The notes under the pieces are model-generated. The model saw only the letters and a program-made list of their open reading frames with translations, ran no database searches and was not told where the DNA came from. 64,000 nucleotides of DNA from assembly GCA_037975125.1 (NCBI GenBank), contig CM075850.1, positions 123,291,326 through 123,355,325 on the forward strand, given 5' to 3'. The position numbers and the translations under genes were made by a program. Numbering within the stretch: position 1 is the stretch's first letter; every line of letters starts with the position of its first letter. Below, in pieces: positions 1-11,196 of this stretch. The DNA is from Latrodectus hesperus (lineage: Eukaryota > Arthropoda > Arachnida > Araneae > Theridiidae).

Positions 1-690
1 ATGGTTTAAAACGGCAAAATGAAAATAAATCTTAGTTTTAAAAATAGTCAGTAAAGTTATATAGTATAAAAAAAAATCCCTGGTTAGTGAAAAGAGAAAA
101 ATGAGGCGCTTAAATTACCGTATTTCCATCAAGAGAAAGAATATATTTTTATAGACGTTGGCAAAAATAAAAAAACACCCTTGCAAATATTTTATATGAG
201 CGTCATGTTTTCTGAAGAGTTTCACGAAAAACATTTTTATAAAAAGATCGTAAACAGGAATACTGGCACAGCTAAAAATATTTTTTTGACTATTTTCTAA
301 TATCAAAATCATTTTGTTCGTGACCAAAATATAAGATTTCGATTGAATTTATAGTAAAACAAGATTGCTTCTTTAAAATAAATAAAATAAGAGTCTGTCA
401 CTGCCAAATGAACTGACACGATATATTTTATTCCTAAATTATTAAGTTCTGATGACAAAACTAGAAATTGAACTCACTAAAACATTATAGAAAGTGAAAA
501 AATGATTTAATATTTTTTCCTAAAAATATTTCTAACACTTCACAAAAATTAAAATTATTATTTTACGAAAAAATGCATTTTTGCGATTGAACTGATAGCC
601 AATCTAGATTACTCCTTATATCGAAAAGTCTAATTAATATTCAAATAGCCTTTTTTTCCTAATTCTCGGCTGCACTTACGATATACATAT
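1..690. other. AT-rich intergenic DNA, nothing recognised
   Basis: The stretch is A/T-rich with many short stop-bounded frames. I see no coding signal, RNA gene or repeat family. Short open frames here are of the size expected by chance. Confidence 0.6.
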
Positions 691-699
691 TCAGGGCTA

Positions 700-885
700 C
701 AAAAGGCGAAAGTGATGGCCTTTTATACATTGGGGCAGTGACATCGTCTCTCCGAAAGTGAAGGAGTAAAGAAACACACACAGAGAGAGAAAGGAAAATC
801 CATGCCCAACCTAGGATTCGAACCCGAGTACCTACTGCTTCGAAGTTAGGGACGCTAACCCCGATACCATTGGTCGGCACATCTA
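700..885 (-). mobile_element. Degraded tRNA-derived SINE
   Basis: On the minus strand a Pol III B-box-like GGTTCGAATCC-type core lies near 810-825. A box-A-like segment lies near 860-882 (plus strand taccattggtcggca). A 'catgcc' follows the head, as in the other SINEs of this window. A CACACAGAGAGAGAAAGG tract at about 775-795 belongs to the body. The 3' end is blurred and I find no target duplication. It could instead be an isolated tRNA pseudogene, but the tRNA-unrelated body argues for a SINE. Confidence 0.6.
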
Positions 886-2035
886 CATAGCATTAATTAC
901 CAAATTAAAAATTACTAAGGCACTATCAAAAAACCTGCGCTATTAGAATGAAAGTATGATGAAAAGAGAAAAGCTAAGACAACATTACTAAAAATATTCT
1001 TATTTAAATGAAAATCATTTTTGTAAAAAATATGCATTATTACGATTAAGTTGACCGCAAAGTTAAATGATTTCTTACACAAAAAAATCACCATCTGTCA
1101 AAAATTAACAACTAAGCTATAAATTACTAAATTTTTATGTCACAATTAGAAATTTAAGCAATTTGAGCTTATTAGTAAAAACAGTGGGAAAAAAATAACA
1201 AGAAAAATTTACCCTTTAAAATATTTTCCCCCAGTTTTCTAAAAAAATATTATTCGCAAATAATAATAATGTTACCACAGAATTAACTGCAAAATGAGAA
1301 CTCTTTATTAGTTTTAAAAATAATAATCTGTTATAAGTGAATATTGACACAGCACACATTCATTATTAAATTGTCACAACATTAGATTATGATAACATAA
1401 TTAGAAACATAATACACTGGAACTAAAATTTTATAAAAAGTGAAAAATGAAAATATATTTTACCGATTCTTAAAATAAATTTTTTTAACCAGCTTTTTAA
1501 ACATAATTGTTTGTGAGAAAAATAGAAGTGCTTCATTTGAAAATTTAGCTAAATTTGATAATGATTTTTATAAAAAAGTATTAGTATTAACAGAGTTTAA
1601 ATATCAATACAAAATATTGAGTTAATGTGAAATTTATATTAAAAGCAAGATGAATGATTTATTTTTCCATAAAAGAATAACTGTTATTCTTAAACGACTA
1701 TTTACTTTTATGTGCTCATTTTATTTTTAACTTTTATTAAACTATCTGTTATTGAATATTATACACGTTATATAAATTTCGCAGGATCAAATATTTCTCC
1801 GCTGGTCTAGTGTGATGTCAGATCAGGTTACACTAGAATGTGGATAAATTTTATTGGAAGCTGCGTTCATGATCAGTAAGCAGAAAAAAAGCATCCGGAA
1901 ATGCACCACAATTCATTAATGCAAAGCATTCATTACTAAATTGCTAGGTTCAGATGATACGATTAGGGGGCTTGAATGATTGTAACAAAAATTCAATAAT
2001 AAAAAAAAGGAAAAACAAAACCCCTTGAAAAAAGC
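886..2035. other. AT-rich intergenic DNA, nothing recognised
   Basis: Low-complexity A/T-rich sequence with no open frame of note and no recognised repeat. A short imperfect inverted motif (ctagtgt ... acactag) near 1807-1838 is too short to interpret. Confidence 0.55.
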
Positions 2036-2179
2036 TCCCCATATTTCAGTTTTTCCACCCCGCAAAAGTTTTGCGACTTTTGATGGGTAGCATACGAAGG
2101 CCTGATTCGCAGTGCAGAATATACACGCGCTTCAAGGGAAGAATAAAAAAAAAAAAAGAAAAGAAACATAAAATGGCAA

Positions 2180-2300
2180 CAAAAACAAGGATCTGCACCT
2201 GCTGGGGAGCGTCAAACGAGAGAGGCTAATTAAGGTGGGCGGGGAGCGTCAGAAATGGCGTTTCTCTCCCTCCCAAGTCAGCGAATGAGCGAACCGGAGG
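2180..2300. promoter_or_regulatory. GC-richer pocket with a duplicated GGGGAGCGTCA motif
   Basis: This is a local GC-rich island in AT-rich surroundings. The 11-mer GGGGAGCGTCA occurs at 2204-2214 and again at 2241-2251, 37 bp apart, in the same orientation. No promoter element or coding frame accompanies it. A regulatory role is inference; it could be the remains of an unrecognised repeat. Confidence 0.2.
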
Positions 2301-3790
2301 ATGGGAAACAAATGCCACAAAAGCAAATAGTTTTGATAACAAAGATTATTAAAAATCATTGACCTGATTTTTATTTTATCTACAGCCAGGTGAGCACGAT
2401 ACGAGATCGATATGTAAGTCACTGTATTTGGAGCACACAATTAAGGCTGAGAGAAAGAATAAGTGTCTGAAGAAGTGTCACTTTTCGATGTTCGTTCATT
2501 CTCAATATAAAATAATATGCTTTCAAAAAAAAAAAGAAAGAAAGAAGGAAGTGGATAGTCCAGTTTTCAATTCCTCGAATTTCATAAATTGAGAACAAAA
2601 AACATAGCGGAAGACGTTCTAGAATCCGGAAGTTGATGTCTTCGATATCTGACAATAATGAAGGTGGCGAAACCGAGAGGCTCCCCACCAATGTTAATCT
2701 TTCGTAGACTAAATGTCTCTTCCCTGAAATGATATCGTTTGGAGAGAATTCCAGAGTTCAACCTCGTTATTTGATATTAATTCAAAATTATGGTTGTGTT
2801 TTGTGGTTTCCGCCAGCACAGAGGAGGTAGAGCACAATAATAAAAATTGCCTTCATTTAATGTTATTTGTTTAGTTAAAAAATACAAGATTAAAAAAACT
2901 CCACTCAATTTTAAATAAAATTATGTGTTTTTTTAAAGTAAAGCATACAAATTAAATTCAATAAAAAATTTAACTTTTGTGTTTCAGAACTTGAAAAGCT
3001 TACGAAAGCTACATAATTAGAGATTGGCGCTGAAGTTGGAATGTATCATAAAATGGCTTCTAAGACTATAACAAGAGTGGAAAATTGTGAAACGACGAAG
3101 TCGATTCCCGAGCTAGCTCTTCAACTCAAGACAAATGCAGGAGATAAAACCGCAAGAAAGAACTTTAAGCAAATAATTAAGGGAACAGTACATTATTAAA
3201 ACTGTTGAACCAGGTTTCTAATTACGGTCAAATGAAGAGACTGAGCTTTTTATTTCGCATTTTCCTCTTCACTACTCACCATTTAAGAAACATTAGGCCT
3301 TAGGAATATTCGACGTGGACAGACTACCAGTACTGCAGTCTACGATTCGATCAAACAAAATCAAATGAGATCCATTTCTCAACCAGTCGTGCTCTACCTA
3401 CTATTAAGCCACGATTAATGTAACAGATAAGGCGCAGGTGGTGGTCTTCCCCAACATACGGCCCGCAGGCTTTTTCTTAGACGTTTGAGATTGGAGCCTC
3501 CGTTAAGCACTCGTACTCTCGATAGAGGTAGGGTAGGGTCTTTGGATAGATCCGAACCATCTTCCATAATTGCCAAGTGGACATCTTCCCCAAGGAGCAA
3601 TATTTCGGTACTGCATTTTATTAATCTATGGTAGTCAAATTATAAGAAAGATTCATTTGTTCACAACGAAAAATTCGGCATCAATTATGCGATACCTAAC
3701 TCGGCCCAAGACAATCAAGTTGAAGTGGCTATGCAGGTTAAAAATTTCATAGTGTGGCTCAATAAGTATTGCCTGACGCAGTAAAGTGGA
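2301..3790. other. Unannotated DNA with a GC-richer block at 3410-3600
   Basis: Mostly A/T-rich. The block at about 3410-3600 is more GC-rich and has a 61-codon minus-strand frame (3415-3600) rich in Arg, Leu and Pro. I recognise no domain in it. It ends about 200 bp from the solo LTR. It could be an old repeat fragment; I cannot support a gene. Confidence 0.35.
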
Positions 3791-3795
3791 TCTAG

Positions 3796-4369
3796 TGTAC
3801 CGAGCTCCACGGGTTCGTGTCGATTGAGAGTTGAATAAAGCAACCACTTAATGAACACAAGACTTTTATTCGTAAAAACTTCACTAGATAAGCGAAATTC
3901 CATCTGTAACAATCACAATTATACAGCTACAATTCGTCAGATATAACAAGAAACAACTTCCAATCACAGGTCTCAAATACCTCAGACAGAGAACAACTAG
4001 CAGTCACTACTAATCGTCTTCACTCAATGACTATGTCGGGCTACGGTATTTATACCTGACTTGGCGGAGAAATCTACCAATTTCGCCAAGGTTCTGGAAG
4101 CTTCTAGGCTATCTCGAAAAACATTGGTCCTAGAGCTTAGGTGATGGATGTTTCTAGAAATATCGATTTCTTGCCAAGTCGCCAAGAATCTCGCCAACCA
4201 TCGCCAAGTCGCCAAGAATCTCGCCAACTGTCGCCGCCAAATTATTAGGAAATCAGCTTTTAAACTACAACACGTCTAAATACCGCAATTTTTGCCCAAA
4301 ATGTGAGAATTTTCGATCTGTCTGAGATATTTTAAGACAAATATAATCATTATTTATAAATTTGTAACA
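3796..4369 (-). mobile_element. Solo LTR (574 bp, gypsy-like) with CTAG target duplication
   Basis: The element starts TGTTAC and ends GGTACA on its own (minus) strand, with the usual TG...CA ends. It is flanked by the exact 4-bp duplication CTAG at 3792-3795 and 4370-4373. A near-identical copy in the opposite orientation lies at 57227-57800. Internal landmarks are a TATA-type box (plus strand tatttata, 4047-4054) and an AATAAA-type signal near the 3' end. No second LTR, gag or pol lies nearby, so it is a solo LTR left by LTR-LTR recombination. A 4-bp duplication is common in gypsy-type elements, but family assignment from an LTR alone is tentative. The GGCGACTTGGCGA-type internal repeat (plus 4189-4237) is present about twice here and once in the other copy. 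Confidence 0.9.
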
Positions 4370-4373
4370 CTAG

Positions 4374-4766
4374 CTTTGTTGCGATCGTATTTGTAAACCA
4401 TGGTTCAAAATGACGAAGTGGTTCGCTGCATTAAAAGATTAGGTCAACAGAAATAGGCAGCTGGGGTCGTATTGCAATAACGACTAAACTTAAAGCAATA
4501 TTAAAGTAAGTAAATGCCCAGCAGCAATCAAACGAACTAATCATTTTCTATATTTACGTATTAGTTAACGTGTTTATTGTAATAGGCAAAATATTGTGAA
4601 ATTATCGAATTATTATTTATATAATTTGAAAACACTTTGATAAAATTAACCTTTTTTTCTTTTGTATACTTTTACTGTAATTTTCATAGATGCTTTACTA
4701 TTCAAATTCTTATGTACACATCTTTTTATCTAAATGACTCGTATTTTTTATAAAAGAATTACCAAA
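4374..4766. other. Intergenic DNA, nothing recognised
   Basis: A/T-rich spacer between the solo LTR and the SINE. No coding or RNA signal is visible. Confidence 0.5.
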
Positions 4767-4778
4767 ACAAAATTTTTC

Positions 4779-5077
4779 AGCCGCCCAGCTTGTCTAGTGG
4801 TCAGCGTGCCTGACTGCGGATAAGGAGGTCCAGGGTTCGAATCCCGGTTCGGGCATGGATGTACTTTTTCTCTCTATCAATCCTGTCTTTGTCCTTTTCT
4901 TGTATGCATGAGGTGTGAATGGTTGCCTACCCTATAAACGGGTCCCTATGGCATGTGTGTAGAGCAAAGTCGTACTTTCACCTTCATGGTGCTCTGATTA
5001 AAACGAAAGACGCTCGCAATCGATTTAAGGCATAAGGATAGGGAGCTTGGCTTGTCCAAGTGTCATTAGTAACAACA
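4779..5077 (+). mobile_element. SINE1, tail type A, with 12-bp target duplication
   Basis: The tRNA-like head has box A (tgtctagtgg, 4791-4800) and a perfect B box (GGTTCGAATCC, about 4834-4844). The stretch between them (cctgactgcggat) resembles the anticodon arm of tRNA-Arg, so an Arg ancestor is my tentative reading. The body runs through a 'ctctctatc' tract and 'cctataaacggg'. Tail A begins at about 4967 (gagcaaagtcgtactttcacc) and ends in (AAC)n. The flanks carry acaaaatttttc at 4767-4778 and 5078-5089. This is the best full-length type-A copy in the window. Confidence 0.9.
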
Positions 5078-5089
5078 ACAAAATTTTTC

Positions 5090-6605
5090 TTTTATAGAGA
5101 TAATTTTTTATCGAACTATCTCATATTAACCGCAATGTATTCACGTTGTTTTGCGCGAATATAAAGAGCTTTGATACATAAGACTCTGCTTTCATTGTGC
5201 TATTGTAATATGCGGGTTACCAATTACGTCATATACCATCCGGAACCATAATATTAATTTACCTTCTTCCACACCATTCAGAGAATAAATTATAAGTTAC
5301 ATGCATTTTTTTCTTCTTTATTCATTTAGCAAAAAACAATCCTTTAGATAATACCATGGCTACTTGTTTTCATTTAATTGCGTCAGAGTAACGTCTACAC
5401 TTCAAGGATTGATTTCAAGAATTTGGAAGAAAATTCCAAAACAAACTGAAATGCAATGATAGCACAGCAGCTCCGTGCTACGGCAGTACATTGAACTAAT
5501 TAATATAGATGTTATTCAAAATTAAAAACGCCATATTTGTTTTTTAAAATGTTTTTAATAAATTTAAAAATAAAGTATGTTTAATAAATAATTCACGTGC
5601 AAACAAGAAGATTATTTTTTTCAATCGAAACATTCAGTGATACATGAGAATATTTAATAGATATGAATCAAGGAAAACGAAAACTGGATTAAAGGATTTA
5701 TATGAATATCTATACACAAAAAAATTTAATTTATTAAATTTGTCGATTTATTATTGAAATTTAAAGGGAAAATATAAAGAACTACAACAAAAATTACAAG
5801 AGAGGAAATGTTCCAGATTTTACCAGAAAAAGAATAGAAAATAAATAAATATTTGTCTAGATTCTCATATAAACCTTAAAGGAAAGAAGTTAAATATTTT
5901 GAAGTATTCGTTTTTGGAAAAATATTTGTGTGCCAAAACCTAGTATAAGAATAAATAAAACATCGGAGAGATGACAGGTAACATAATATCAGCGGAAAAT
6001 ATTTTCGCATTTTTTTTTTTAATAAATGTGCAAATAAAGGGATATGTAAATAATATATTCTGAACAATCTATATTCGTGAATTGATATGGTAATAAAAAC
6101 GAAAAAAGGATTACTAGCATCATATTCAAAAGTCAACAATAACTCTTCTTGGGAGCGGAATGTATGAATATCATTTACTTTTTATGGTCAATAAACAAAT
6201 AGAAAACTTTTATATCTTTATAGAAGAAACAAAAACGTTACTCTAAAAATTAATTTCACTTTTGGATGTCTAAGAAAATATTTTGATCAGAAATTATAAA
6301 TAAAAATAATTAAATAGAATTTTTTTGATACAACATAAACCGTGATTTTGATATAAACTAATCTGTGGTAATTACTGTCCGAAGAAAGTGTGAAGGCCAT
6401 AAATAAGAAATGTTGTTTGTGAAATTTACATGACATCACTATCCCTAGCATTAATATTGTATATTAGACAACAGTTGACTGCATGTAAAAATCTAATAAC
6501 ATCGACAGCATTTTGTCTACATTTTGACAACATTTTAAAAGAATATAAACTGTTACATTTCATGATATCCATTTTTTGTGGCTGTAGGCTACTAAGCATA
6601 GTCTT
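5090..6605. other. AT-rich intergenic DNA, nothing recognised
   Basis: Long A/T-rich tract. Open frames are low-complexity. No repeat family or RNA gene is seen. Confidence 0.55.
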
Positions 6606-6609
6606 TTTA

Positions 6610-6955
6610 CTAATGACGCTTGGACAAGCCAAGCTCGCTTTGCGTTGGCTATGCAAATTTAAAAGTAGGGTGCGTCTTTCCTTTAACTAGAGCACTAAGA
6701 AGGTGAAAGTACGACTTTGCTCTACGACTTCTCCGATAGATGGCACCACCAGAGGACGCATTCTCTCAATTTTGAGATTGATTAGGAGGAAATTTTTCGC
6801 CAGATCATTACACCCATGGTAACTGCTCAATGGCCGACCACAGGCATTTTAATTCCGCAGATTTAACGAGCACATATAATGCATGTATTTAATGGTCTTT
6901 GGCGGCATCGTGACTCGAACCCAGCCTTTTTCGGACGGAAGGCCGGTGCCCTAAC
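6610..6955 (-). mobile_element. SINE3: a second tRNA-like head with tail type A
   Basis: Read on the minus strand, an old tRNA-like head lies at about 6905-6955 with a B-box remnant (plus strand tgactcgaaccca). A ~200-bp SINE3-specific body follows (plus strand gatggcaccacca near 6739). The last ~110 bp (6611-6725) are tail A, the same tail as the SINE1 copy at 4779-5077. Head and body match the copy at 33612-33988. No clean target duplication is left. Confidence 0.75.
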
Positions 6956-6959
6956 TTTT

Positions 6960-8364
6960 AAAATTCCGTTTTCCACAAGTATAATGTGACATGTAGACGA
7001 GATTGTAACTCAAGTATCGATCAAGTAAGGAAATCGCAGATGGAATTAGAGTAAATATATATTAATTGTCAGAGAGCTTTATTGTGAAACAGTATAACAT
7101 AGAGAAAGATGCAAAAATATTGTTCATAATTATGTATGTATAATAATGGAATTAGAATAAATATATATTAATTGTCAGAGAGCTTTATTTTGAAACAGTA
7201 AAACATAGAGAGAGATGCAAAAATATTATTCATAATTATGCACTTTATGAAATTTTTGCATTTACATTAATCCTGTTTTTTTAACTACACAAAAATTAGT
7301 AAATTAATAAAATAATATAAGTACATGGATTATTAAATGTACTTTACTGTACTCTCTCTTTAATAAAATGTACTTTTAATACTCAACACTTTAATTTTGA
7401 ATAATAAACGACGACTATATATCAACATTGTGTTTGTTTTCGCTAGCGTGGCAAAAAATAATGCAAGAACTTTTTTTCCAGTCTCCATCGAGGGCTGTTC
7501 GCTATAAAACAAAAACGTTCACATGGGCAAATTAGTCGACCTTGACAGTTTCAAAATTATAAATGTTGCTGCAAAACTAGCGATAAATTAAGAGTTTAAC
7601 AACTTATCGTTTTTAGAAACAAGCAACAAATCTGAGTCAAGACGATCTAAAAATAACGCTAGACCGCAAGGTTTAAAATTTGCTAAAATATAAACTTCGC
7701 CGAACAATCGTTTTCCTTTGACAGGAACGAATAATTTGAAGAAACAAACCGTTTGAATTTAAGCATACATTTCCACACGGAAATATTTTATCAACATTTG
7801 AAAGCTTCATTAAAAATACTGGTATAAGTGTGAACATATATATATATTTTTCACTTTATGAAAAGTACGATTTCGAAATAATTCAGTTTAGCACCTGCGA
7901 AAAATAAATTAAGAAAAATGAAATTTAGAAAAATAATGTAAGTAAATTGAGAAAAATTTTGTTAAGTTTCTTTTTCTTCGTTCAAATTTCCAAATAATTT
8001 ATAAATAAAACCTTTCTTTAATAATACTGTTGACTTACAACAAACTCTGATTAGAAAAAGGAGTAAATAATTTTATATAAACATTATTAATCACTTAATA
8101 CGATAAAACTGAAAAAATCTAAAATATAATACATATATACTTTTTAATTTAACATGTAATAATCTTACACAATCTTTCATTATTTTTTGTTAAGTTAGAT
8201 TACTGCAATATGTATATCAGCTCTCTATTTTTGACGACAGAATAGTCTCTTCGTGACCTTGAACCTCGATAAAAAATGAGGTCGATATCTGAGTCGGCAA
8301 CTTTCTCTCCATGGAAAACCTAATGGACAACACGATTCAACTTTACAGAAAATTAAAGCTCATT
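6960..8364. other. AT-rich intergenic DNA apart from a 106-bp duplication
   Basis: Apart from the tandem duplication at 7041-7240, this is A/T-rich unannotated DNA. A short GC-richer segment at about 8220-8340 holds no recognisable feature. Confidence 0.5.
7041..7240. repeat. Two tandem copies of a ~106-bp unit
   Basis: The segment starting tggaattag at 7041 recurs at 7147. Both copies continue through 'ttaattgtcagagagctttatt', the first reading tgtgaaacag and the second ttgaaacag. They then run on to 'gatgcaaaaatatt'. Only a few substitutions separate them. It is a simple direct duplication. The source family is unknown. Confidence 0.85.
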
Positions 8365-8376
8365 AGCACTTTCAAA

Positions 8377-9192
8377 CCTGGAACCAGGGGGTACGCGTAC
8401 TTCCTGGGGCTTGAGCAGCCACCAGGCGCGTCGGCAGGTGGTGGATCGCCGAATGTCCTGTAGGAATGACAGGATAGCCTTGAATATAGAATCAGAGGCC
8501 GCGAACCAGCTCCCGTAAACCCTGGTGTTGTGCGATCCGTGCCTAGGGCTAATTGGCACCGCGGTATTGGTGTCTTAACGGAGCCTCTAGTTGCCTGGCA
8601 CACTTCTAGAATAATTTGCCTTGCCCATTATCTCAGGCAATGCTGGGTGAACTTATATTACCTGAGCATATTGTTATCTTGTGGCTGAAAAGACACAAGA
8701 AATAACAAACCTTTCTGCATTTGCAGGTGAAGCCTCTGAAGTAGACCTTGCTGAAAAGACAAGGGAACTCAGAGGCAATCTTGTAAAGGGGCAGCAATGA
8801 ATCCTTCACTTGAGGTAGAAATGACCTCCAAACCATCTTCTTCTGGTGAAAGTCAGGAAGCTATCCCTAGCATGACTGACTTTCTGACCAGGTGGGACTG
8901 TTTCAGCAAGACTATCTGCTGGAAATGTCATACGCAGGAGGAAACGGCAGAGCATATCGTTTATGAATGCGAGGCTCTTGCCCTCCCTAGATTAACTTCT
9001 TTAGGCATCATCCATACTACAGAGTTACACCTAGACTCCATGAAAGGGTTATCGGACTTTATTAATAAAGTGGGTGACCCGATATACTGGAACTAGGAAA
9101 CATTGGGTTTGGAGTTAATGGTACAAAATGCTGATAAAACAGAGGAGCCCAATGACATACAAACCCAATTCTAGGAAGAAGAAGAAGAAGGA
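8377..9192 (+). mobile_element. Internally deleted LINE derivative, copy 1
   Basis: The copy is flanked by the 12-bp duplication agcactttcaaa at 8365-8376 and 9193-9204. A ~490-bp 5' module is fused directly to the last ~300 bp of a LINE whose longer copy lies at 20389-20925. The 3' module encodes the Cys-His knuckle (CHTQEETAEHI..ECEALALPR) of the LINE C-terminus and ends in an (AAG)n tail. Before the conserved 5' end this copy carries about 40 bp not present at the starts of copies 2 and 3. A small deletion near 8913 shifts the LINE frame, so nothing functional is encoded. The same 5'/3' junction occurs in copies 2 and 3. Confidence 0.9.
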
Positions 9193-9204
9193 AGCACTTT
9201 CAAA

Positions 9205-10620
9205 TGATAGAACAGTTTGAAGTATCGAACTCGTTGTCTTCCAATCAAATCTGATTACTGAAGAGATATAGTACGGGATTCACTCACCCTTTTTATTTCT
9301 ACTTTTCAATAAGAAAGTCACTAAAGCCTCAGGCTAACGTGAGTCTTGCACGTGAAAGTTAATGTCACTGGAACGTCTGGCGTAAAACAGATTGCGAACC
9401 CCTACAAAATATCCAATGGCAGAGTTGGGAATCGGAACCATGAATTTCTCGATTTAAGACCAAAACTAACATTTCAGCAGACAGTTTGGAGAGTTATCTA
9501 ATATGACAAATTTAAACCTTATAATAAATAAAAATCGAAAAAAAAGATTTTAGATGTCAAATTTTCGCATAAAAAAACTACCCGAATTTTTTTTAAAATT
9601 ATTTTAAAAAATTATTTTTTTTTAAATCTAGTAAGTTAAAATTAAATACCAAGGCACAAAATATCAAGAAATATTGAAAATGCCAACATTTATATCCTCA
9701 TTTGCGTTTGCTTATAAATCATACGTAAATGGAAGCAGTTTACGTGGATACTTTTGCTACCCACCTGATGCATATGTGTTAGAGCTCAAGGACAAATTAT
9801 TAAACCTGTCCCAGCAAGTACCTGCCCCACCCAGGGTATAAAGCTAAAAAATTTCTTTTTTTATTTTAGAAAAAAGAAACTAAAAAACTATTATGACTCA
9901 CAAGAATTATTATTATGACTCAACGAATAAGAATCCTTAATTATTACAATTCCAAGAAATTGCGCAAATAAAAATTATCTTTATACAGTAAGATAAAATA
10001 ACTTATTTGAAAATGTGATTACTATATTCATTATTAATCATTACTAAAAAAGAAGCTTTTTAACTAAAACAAAAATTTCGAACATTTGCAAGAACACAAT
10101 TTGTTTTGGGAATGTGATTATAACTAGATAAATCTCATTTTTAGAAATATTAATTATTTTATGCAAATAATCTTAATTCAAAATAATTAATTTTATTTTC
10201 AGTCAATCATTTTTATTATATACTGAGAAATATCATTTAAGCACACATAAATCAGTATTATTTATTCAAAGTACATTTCTAAGTGTACGAGAAAATATAT
10301 CTAAAGAGAAAAAATATATACCTATTCATAGATTTCAACATAAATGCAGTTGAATTTCAGAAGCTTTATTTCGATGCGAATTAAGTCCACATTCTTTTAA
10401 ATAAAAAAATAAAAATTCTAAACAATAACTGTATTTATTCGAACCAGTTTTCTAAGAAAATGGATCAAAATTATTGCCCGGAATAATTTAATCGCCATTC
10501 AAAAATCATCCAAGATAAAAAAATATTTATTTTTTAAATAAAGCATTTTTTTTTAAACCAGGAACTAACCATTGTAACTAATTTAAACTTCGAAGGCACT
10601 CTTAGTAATGCGTTGTTAAG
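9205..10620. other. AT-rich intergenic DNA, nothing recognised
   Basis: No coding, RNA or repeat signal. A GC-richer patch at about 9750-9845 is unidentified. Confidence 0.5.
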
Positions 10621-10745
10621 AGCTTGCGTCACAGAGATACTCAATTGCGTCACAGATAAGAAAAAATATGCCCGGCAGACGATTCAGGAAACGTCACAGA
10701 GCTTCCCGCCATTTTCAGAAGCAGATAAAAGACAGCGTGTAACAG
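10621..10745. promoter_or_regulatory. Candidate regulatory cluster: three GTCACAGA sites plus GATA-type sites
   Basis: TTGCGTCACAGA occurs at 10624-10635 and 10645-10656, exactly 21 bp apart. ACGTCACAGA follows at 10691-10700. GATAAG/GATAAA cores lie at about 10654 and 10726. GTCAC is the core of CREB/bZIP half-sites and GATAAG of GATA-factor sites; that is general knowledge of those families. Function here is inferred only from the clustering. No transcription start is visible. Confidence 0.3.
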
Positions 10746-10749
10746 CAGC

Positions 10750-11190
10750 TGAATGACTACTCTAAATTTAATGCTCGGTATCGAAGTGGTGCGCATTTCC
10801 GTATTTTCTATAACTGTCAACGAATGGATGCGACGCATAAAGCCAAAAGGAAATGACAGTTTATTTACTTACGTTTTTTCTTTTTATTTGCAGCAAATTA
10901 AAAATAAAAATTGCTGTCAATCACCGCAAGCATATTTAACAATAATTATTAATATTCTATATAAAACGAATATATAAACACACTTATATTTTTTAAAGTC
11001 ACAATAAAACTCATTATGATAATGCGATTTATGTATTTTTTAAGAGAGGTATACTCTTATTTCGGGATAGAAGGAATCCATAAAACAATAACAGTTTAAT
11101 TATTAGCTGATATTTATATATATTACTTAGAAATATTTAGAATCTTAACATGTGATGTTTGTACTTCATAATGCTTGATTTGTTAAGATC
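10750..11190. other. Intergenic DNA, nothing firm
   Basis: A 74-codon frame at 10753-10977 shows no recognisable domain, and a pyrimidine tract ending in tttgcag lies within it (about 10877-10892). I do not support an exon here. Confidence 0.4.
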
Positions 11191-11196
11191 GACAAA

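Noticed and set aside
3653..3912. Overlapping minus-strand frames near 3.7-3.9 kb as a gene
   Set aside because: They overlap the solo LTR end and lack any conserved domain; the shared peptide is LTR sequence.
4024..4227. Frames with repeated ARFLATW peptides at 4.1 kb and 57.4 kb as a protein family
   Set aside because: They translate the GGCGACTTGGCGA repeats inside the two LTR copies.
4781..4856. SINE1 head as a functional tRNA-Arg gene
   Set aside because: The anticodon arm has mispairs, and tail A plus a target duplication show a retroposon.
10870..10900. Polypyrimidine tract followed by TTTGCAG as a real 3' splice site
   Set aside because: A single splice-like signal without a supported exon on its right; such tracts are frequent in AT-rich DNA.
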